Origin: an uncultured Verrucomicrobiota bacterium
GTDB lineage: Bacteria; Verrucomicrobiota; Verrucomicrobiia; Limisphaerales; JADLHS01
Assembly: GCA_937894935.1 (NCBI GenBank)
Contig: CALAYC010000311.1
Span: 1-18,297 of the forward strand
Direction of reading: 5' to 3'
Length of the DNA: 18,297 bases
Shown here: positions 14,261-18,297 of the stretch, in pieces
Numbering within the stretch: the stretch's first letter is position 1
Layout: the number at the start of each line of letters is the position of its first letter
The notes under the pieces: model-generated
Databases searched by the model: none
The model's input: only the letters and a program-made list of their open reading frames with translations
What the model was told of the DNA's origin: nothing
Position numbers and translations under genes: made by a program

Positions 14261-16071
14261 CCTCGCACCTCCGCCAGTTTCTTCAGCACGTGTTCCAACT
14301 TCGCCATCACCGCGTTCAACTCTTCCGTCGAACGCACCGGCGCATAGCGCGCTTGATTGCACAGTTGAAACAACTCCTGAGTTTCCTGCAGCGTTGAATC
14401 CGGCACGCCGCGCGGACGCAATTTTTCCTCTACCACCGCTTCCGTGATTGCCGATGCCGGGCAATCCAGTCGTTCGCCCAATCGTTCCTGTAACAAGCGG
14501 AAAACTTCCGCGAAAAAGGCGTCAGATTTATTCTGACTCGCGAAGTTACGCAATTTTTCCAACCCCGCTCGAATCGTTTGTTCCGCCTGCATCTTGCGGC
14601 GCAAGCGTGGATTGTTTGCCAGCGAATCCGCGCGCTTCCGCCAGATAAACGCCGCCAGAAACGCCAGCACCGGCAACGATTGTGTCGCCAAAAACGCAGG
14701 TTGCATCAGCAACGGAGTTGTTCCGCGGGTAACCGAACCAAGCCGCTGCTTAATCGGCACGATGTCCACCTGCACTGCCGGTTCGTTGGCGGAATTTTGA
14801 TTTGCGGCCGCGGCAACAGTCGGCGCCACCACCGCTCCGCCCGGTCGCACGGTCAACGGTGTCGGCGGATGCGTGAGCGTGCGAAATGTTTTGGTTTCCG
14901 GATCGAAGAACGAAAATGCAAATGGCGGCAACGCCTGAATATCCACGCTTTCCGGCGACACTATCTGCTCAAACGTCTTCGTGCCTTGCATGCCGAGTTG
15001 ATCGCTGTATTCAATCTCCGATGTTGCCGGATACGTTTTGAAATCCCGCCAATCCGATTGCACCGGGAAATTGATTCCATCCAACGCCCCGCGCCCGCTG
15101 ATCTGCACGCGCACCGTAATCGGGTCGCCGGTCGCGACATTCGTCGGGCCAACGCTGACGTTCATCGTGAAATTTCCCACCGCGCCACTGAAACTCCCCG
15201 GACGATTCTCCGTCGGCACAGACAAACATTGTAGTTCCGCCAGTTCCGTGGCCAATGTCACCTGCACGCGTTGGAGCCGACCGAAAAACGCTTCATGAGA
15301 ATTACGCGGCGGCAACGCATGCGAAATCGACGCCGTTACCGGCCCGATGCTGAGCCGTCCGGTTTTGTGCGGCGTCACCGACACTACCAACGGCACGATA
15401 GTGAACATCGCGTTTCCGAGTTGCACCCGTTGCCGCTGTCCTTCGACCGGTTTCCCGAGAGTAACTCCTTCGGTTGGTGATGAAGTAAATTGAAACTCTC
15501 CCCAACCTTCCACGCCATCGCGCAGATATAGTTGAAAAGTCGCAGTAATAATTTCACCGAGATAGATATTAGTCTTCGGCAACACCAACCGCATAAATGC
15601 AACCTGATTGGCTGCGGCAGCGGCGTTGGCCGGCGGCGCCTGCGGTGGGAGCACTTTCAACAGCAACGGCTGCGTCGTATAACGCTGCCCATTCACTTCC
15701 ATCGCCACACTCGGAATCGTGTAATCGCCCGCCTGCCGTGCGGCGACGTTATATCGGTACGTCACCCGAGAGTTCACGCGACCGTTGATGAAAGTCGTCT
15801 GGCTGGATGGGCCAACGTAGCGGATTTGCAGATTGGCGACGTTGGGTACGGTGGGGGTCTGCTCCGGCTGAGCCCCGTCAAACGTCAACAGCAACGAGGT
15901 GCTCTCGCCGACAAAAATCGTGTCGCGATCCAACGTTGCGGTAAAAGTGTAGTTTTGGGCCGCTGCAACTCCTGGCCACAGCAACACGCCAAAAATGAAA
16001 ACCATTCGCCGCAGCAATCGGCTGGCGGCGCTGATGAAATCTGGTTGGGGAATACCTGCCATCAACAGCAA
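14257..16071 (-). CDS. batD: BatD-family protein
   Basis: A 604-residue protein of the BatD (oxygen tolerance) family. It starts with a basic stretch and signal peptide (RRMVFIFGVLLWPGVAAAQ, about 21-39). Several immunoglobulin-like beta-rich periplasmic domains follow (about 40-440; TLDRDTIFVGESTSLLLTF is the typical opening). A single membrane helix lies near 470-490 and a cytoplasmic helical tail of about 110 residues completes it. The start is either TTG 16071, which has AAAGGA five bases upstream, or ATG 16062, nine bases on; I give the first. In the known clusters BatD works with the VWA proteins BatA/BatB and a MoxR ATPase, but none of these adjoin it here. The batE-like gene overlaps its stop by 4 bp. 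The upstream leader holds an 8-bp stem hairpin. Confidence 0.88.
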   Translation of the reverse strand: MLLMAGIPQPDFISAASRLLRRMVFIFGVLLWPGVAAAQNYTFTATLDRDTIFVGESTSLLLTFDGAQPEQTPTVPNVANLQIRYVGPSSQTTFINGRVNSRVTYRYNVAARQAGDYTIPSVAMEVNGQRYTTQPLLLKVLPPQAPPANAAAAANQVAFMRLVLPKTNIYLGEIITATFQLYLRDGVEGWGEFQFTSSPTEGVTLGKPVEGQRQRVQLGNAMFTIVPLVVSVTPHKTGRLSIGPVTASISHALPPRNSHEAFFGRLQRVQVTLATELAELQCLSVPTENRPGSFSGAVGNFTMNVSVGPTNVATGDPITVRVQISGRGALDGINFPVQSDWRDFKTYPATSEIEYSDQLGMQGTKTFEQIVSPESVDIQALPPFAFSFFDPETKTFRTLTHPPTPLTVRPGGAVVAPTVAAAANQNSANEPAVQVDIVPIKQRLGSVTRGTTPLLMQPAFLATQSLPVLAFLAAFIWRKRADSLANNPRLRRKMQAEQTIRAGLEKLRNFASQNKSDAFFAEVFRLLQERLGERLDCPASAITEAVVEEKLRPRGVPDSTLQETQELFQLCNQARYAPVRSTEELNAVMAKLEHVLKKLAEVRG

Positions 16072-16081
16072 AAGCGTCCTT

Positions 16082-16121
16082 TGTCGGCGCTGAAATTAGC
16101 TGCCCGGCTTTATCGCCGACA
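16082..16121 (-). other. leader hairpin abutting the batD Shine-Dalgarno
   Basis: TGTCGGCG (16082-16089) and CGCCGACA (16114-16121) are perfect 8-bp arms separated by 24 bases. On the minus strand the structure ends where the AAAGGA of batD begins (16082-16077). It could be an operator palindrome, an mRNA leader hairpin affecting initiation, or chance. No regulator is implied by the sequence. Confidence 0.4.
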
Positions 16122-16156
16122 CCAACGTGGACAATCGTGCGGCGAAAGTGTTCGAG

Positions 16157-16190
16157 AAAACGCGGCAGAAAAGTTTCCTTCTCTGCCGCG
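16157..16190 (-). terminator. rho-independent terminator of the small-protein gene
   Basis: A perfect 9-bp stem, CGCGGCAGA (16161-16169) with TCTGCCGCG (16182-16190), around a 12-base loop, is followed on the minus strand by TTTT (16160-16157). It begins 6 bp after the TGA at 16197-16199. It should separate this gene, and probably the SNF2 gene before it, from batD-batE. Confidence 0.75.
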
Positions 16191-16196
16191 AAATCT

Positions 16197-16427
16197 TCAG
16201 GCCTTCTTCGCGCGAAGCTTCGCCCAACGGGCCTTCTGCGCCGCGCTGATCCGGGCGCGCGCTTCGGCACTCATGAAGCGCGGACCACCCCGACGACCTT
16301 TGGCTGGCGCGCTGGAGCTTTCGCCCAATGCTTCATTGATGGCTTTCAAGCGCGCTTCCAAACGGGCTTTTTCAGCCGTCAAAGATTGGCGCATCGCGAT
16401 ATACTTTTTCAAAGAATCAGATTTCAT
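16197..16427 (-). CDS. small basic coiled-coil protein, possibly DNA-binding
   Basis: A 76-residue protein started at the ATG at 16427 (a GTG six codons upstream is the longer option). Residues about 4-40 form a charged amphipathic helix likely to be a coiled coil. A flexible SSSAPAKGRRGGPR linker follows, then the basic helix MSAEARARISAAQKARWAK and a lysine-rich end. The tail resembles the NUMOD3-type S-E-R-IS-A-K-W DNA-binding motif and similar tails of small nucleoid-type proteins, but I cannot assign a family. The gene begins 45 bp after the SNF2 stop and has its own hairpin terminator, both supporting a real, expressed gene. Binding DNA or RNA as an oligomer is inference. Confidence 0.65.
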   Translation of the reverse strand: MKSDSLKKYIAMRQSLTAEKARLEARLKAINEALGESSSAPAKGRRGGPRFMSAEARARISAAQKARWAKLRAKKA

Positions 16428-16472
16428 ACCCCAAAGCTTAGTCACATTTGCTCTACTAAATCAATGACACAC

Positions 16473-18297
16473 TCAGGAGAGCAACTCCTGGATCTCCTCC
16501 CAACTTAATGCTGCGGCAAACTCCTCTTCTCCCCCAATAGTCGCAGCTATAATTTCGCGTTTCCGCTGCTGTAACGTCAGAATCTTCTCTTCTACCGTAT
16601 CGCGCGCAATCAATTTGTAGCTCGTCACTACTTTCGTCTGTCCGATCCGATGCGCGCGATCCGTCGCCTGGTCTTCCACCGCTGGATTCCACCACGGATC
16701 AAAATGCACCACTGTATCCGCCCCGGTGAGATTCAAACCCACGCCGCCAGCTTTCAAACTGATGAGAAAAACCGGAATCGTCGCATTCGTCTGAAATCGC
16801 TCGACGACTTTTCCGCGATCCGGCGTTGACCCGTCCAGATAACAGAACTCAATCCCCTCCTCGCTCAATCGTTCCTTCAACAGCGTCAACATCCCGACGA
16901 ACTGACTGAACACCAGCACGCGATGGCCGCCATCAATCACTTCTTCCAACAACTCCGCGAACAGATCCAGCTTGCCGGAAGCATTCGCCGGTTTGACGTT
17001 CTCCAATTTCAACAGGCGCAAATCACAACACACCTGTCGCAATCGCAACAACGCCGTCAACACCACCATGCGACTCTTCGCCAGACCTTGCGCCCCGACC
17101 GCTTCCAACACTTCCTTGCGACTCGCCTCAATGACCTGTTGATAAACCGCACGCTGATCAGACGTGAGCTCGCAATACGCGACCTGCTCAAGTTTCTCCG
17201 GCAAATCGGCTGCCACGTCGCGTTTCAATCGACGCAACAAGAAAGGTCGTAACCGCCGCGCCAACCGCGCCTGCACTTCGACGTTCTTTTCTTTGACGAT
17301 CGGCAACTCGTAACGCTCGCGAAAATCTTTCGCGCTGCCGAGGTACCCCGGCATCAAAAAGTCGAAGATTGACCACAAATCCAACACCGAATTTTCCAGC
17401 GGCGTACCAGTCAGCACCAATCGCTGCTGCGACTTCACGGCTTTCACCGCTTGCGCGTTTTGCGTCTGCCGATTCTTGATATGCTGCGCTTCATCGAGCA
17501 CCACCGTGTCGAATTCAACATCGCGATACTTCTCCGCATCGCGCCGAATCAACGCATAACTCGTAACAACCAGATCACTGTCGGCAATCTGACTGAATAA
17601 CTTGTGCCGCTCCGATCCATGTAGTGCGAGCACCTTCAACTGCGGCGTAAATTTCTTTGCCTCCGCCAGCCAGTTGAACACCAGACTCGTCGGACAAACA
17701 ATTAAATGCGGCTTCTTCTCATCCGGTCTTTGCGCACCTTCACGTCCTTTCTCACGTTGAATCTTGCACGAGTTCAGAAATGCCAATGCCTGCAACGTTT
17801 TACCCAACCCCATTTCATCCGCGAGAATGCCACCAAACCCGTTCTCGCGTAAGAAACTCATCCAGGCCACGCCATGTTTCTGATATGGACGCAGCACATT
17901 CTCAAGCTCACCGAGTGGCGGACAAACCAGTTTCGCTTCGCCGCTTTGTTTCGCGGCGCGCTCGCGCCACGTCGCCGGGGCTTGCACTTTCCAATTCGGA
18001 TGCTGCTGCAGCGTCGCTTCCAGAAAGCCCGCCTGCTTCGCGTTGATGCGATAACCCTGCGCGTGTTGTTGCGGCGCGCAATCCAGCAACACCTCCTGCA
18101 ACTCCTCCACTGCACCGGTATCAATCACCGCCATCTTGCCGTTCTTCAAACGCGTGTGGCTCTGTCCCGACAAAATCAATCGCTGAATGTCCGCCGCCGA
18201 AAACGTCTCGCCACCACTCGACGCAAACACCACCCCCATATCGAACCACTGCACACCCGACGGTGTGATTTCAAAGCGCGGCTCGACGCGCTCGATG
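16473..18297 (-). CDS. SNF2-family DEAD/DEAH helicase, C-terminal part (5' end outside window)
   Basis: The last 607 codons of a bacterial SNF2-type ATPase; the frame remains open to the window edge and reads as coding there (ERVEPRFEITPSGVQWFD, typical of the bacterial SNF2 helicase-associated domain), so the GTG at 18254 is internal. Numbered from that GTG: Walker A ADEMGLGKT at 145-153, Walker B DEAQ at 254-257, motif III LTGTPLEN at 281-288. The second RecA-like lobe has VLVFSQF (446-452), YLDGSTPDRG (472-481), GGVGLNL (503-509) and the QATDRAHRIGQ motif VI (529-539). All ATPase motifs are intact. Such proteins are double-stranded DNA translocases (HepA/RapA relatives or Swi2/Snf2 orphans); the specific role is unknown. 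There is no methyltransferase or other defence partner in the window to suggest a DISARM-like system. Confidence 0.93.
   Translation of the reverse strand, partial: IERVEPRFEITPSGVQWFDMGVVFASSGGETFSAADIQRLILSGQSHTRLKNGKMAVIDTGAVEELQEVLLDCAPQQHAQGYRINAKQAGFLEATLQQHPNWKVQAPATWRERAAKQSGEAKLVCPPLGELENVLRPYQKHGVAWMSFLRENGFGGILADEMGLGKTLQALAFLNSCKIQREKGREGAQRPDEKKPHLIVCPTSLVFNWLAEAKKFTPQLKVLALHGSERHKLFSQIADSDLVVTSYALIRRDAEKYRDVEFDTVVLDEAQHIKNRQTQNAQAVKAVKSQQRLVLTGTPLENSVLDLWSIFDFLMPGYLGSAKDFRERYELPIVKEKNVEVQARLARRLRPFLLRRLKRDVAADLPEKLEQVAYCELTSDQRAVYQQVIEASRKEVLEAVGAQGLAKSRMVVLTALLRLRQVCCDLRLLKLENVKPANASGKLDLFAELLEEVIDGGHRVLVFSQFVGMLTLLKERLSEEGIEFCYLDGSTPDRGKVVERFQTNATIPVFLISLKAGGVGLNLTGADTVVHFDPWWNPAVEDQATDRAHRIGQTKVVTSYKLIARDTVEEKILTLQQRKREIIAATIGGEEEFAAALSWEEIQELLS

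Noticed and set aside
14261..14464. 68-codon N-terminal extension of the BatE-like protein inside batD
   Set aside because: It overlaps the batD coding sequence in another frame, whereas the internal ATG at 14260 has a GGAGG and an ATGA overlap with the batD stop.
15532..16467. 311-residue plus-strand open frame antisense to batD and the small-protein gene
   Set aside because: Composition is that of an antisense frame (many Arg, Gln, His, Ser), it crosses a terminator hairpin, and the opposite strand carries clear BatD features.
16473..18297. SNF2-type helicase as part of a DISARM-like or other defence island
   Set aside because: No DNA methyltransferase, DUF1998, PLD nuclease or other defence gene adjoins it within the window; the bacterial SNF2 architecture with a helicase-associated domain is a common stand-alone chromosomal gene.

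Overview
The window looks like ordinary chromosomal backbone from a free-living, didermic bacterium of moderate GC. Signs of an outer membrane are apolipoprotein N-acyltransferase (Lnt) and BatD/BatE-type membrane proteins. The intergenic repeats (heptamers of the type GCTCCAA and CCTGACA, and a GTAGCCGCCGA.. palindromic element) resemble repeats I recall from soil Verrucomicrobiota of the Pedosphaera/Limisphaerales type. That lineage call rests on recollection plus gene content, is an inference, and is only moderately secure. No tRNA, rRNA, CRISPR, transposase, phage gene or defence system was seen. After start-site correction no gene-free stretch exceeds about 260 bp.

Layout. (1) 1-2034, plus strand: the 3' end of gyrA, followed after 6 bp by an FHA-receiver-DUF4388 signalling protein. 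(2) 2051-2575, minus: a hypothetical protein. (3) 2766-4391, plus: a two-gene unit of a YycJ/WalJ-type MBL-fold hydrolase and a SpoU/TrmH-family RNA methyltransferase. (4) 6963-4401, minus: a membrane-associated family 2 glycosyltransferase followed by an SLC13/DASS anion:sodium symporter. (5) 7155-8735, plus: lnt, ending tail to tail on rnd (RNase D, minus) with shared stop-codon bases. (6) 11952-9972, minus: a PhoB-like response regulator and PhoR-like histidine kinase, preceded by a three-repeat Pho-box-like array. (7) 13344-12211, minus: an RsmB-like m5C RNA methyltransferase. (8) 16071-13457, minus: BatD and BatE-like proteins, translationally coupled (ATGA). (9) 16427-16197, minus: a small basic coiled-coil protein with its own hairpin terminator. 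(10) 18297-16473, minus: an SNF2-family helicase whose 5' end lies outside the window.

Themes. Most genes are housekeeping: DNA topology, RNA processing and modification, lipoprotein maturation, phosphate-type signalling. The most informative non-coding signals are the Pho-box-like array in front of the response regulator, which suggests autoregulation and supports a PhoBR identity; several families of heptameric or palindromic intergenic repeats, one of which supplies the Shine-Dalgarno of the glycosyltransferase gene and another of which forms two inverted arms around a 100-bp core; and a batD-batE pair apparently separated from batA/batB/moxR. I found no convincing undescribed multi-gene system. 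The findings are modest regulatory and repeat-structure observations.
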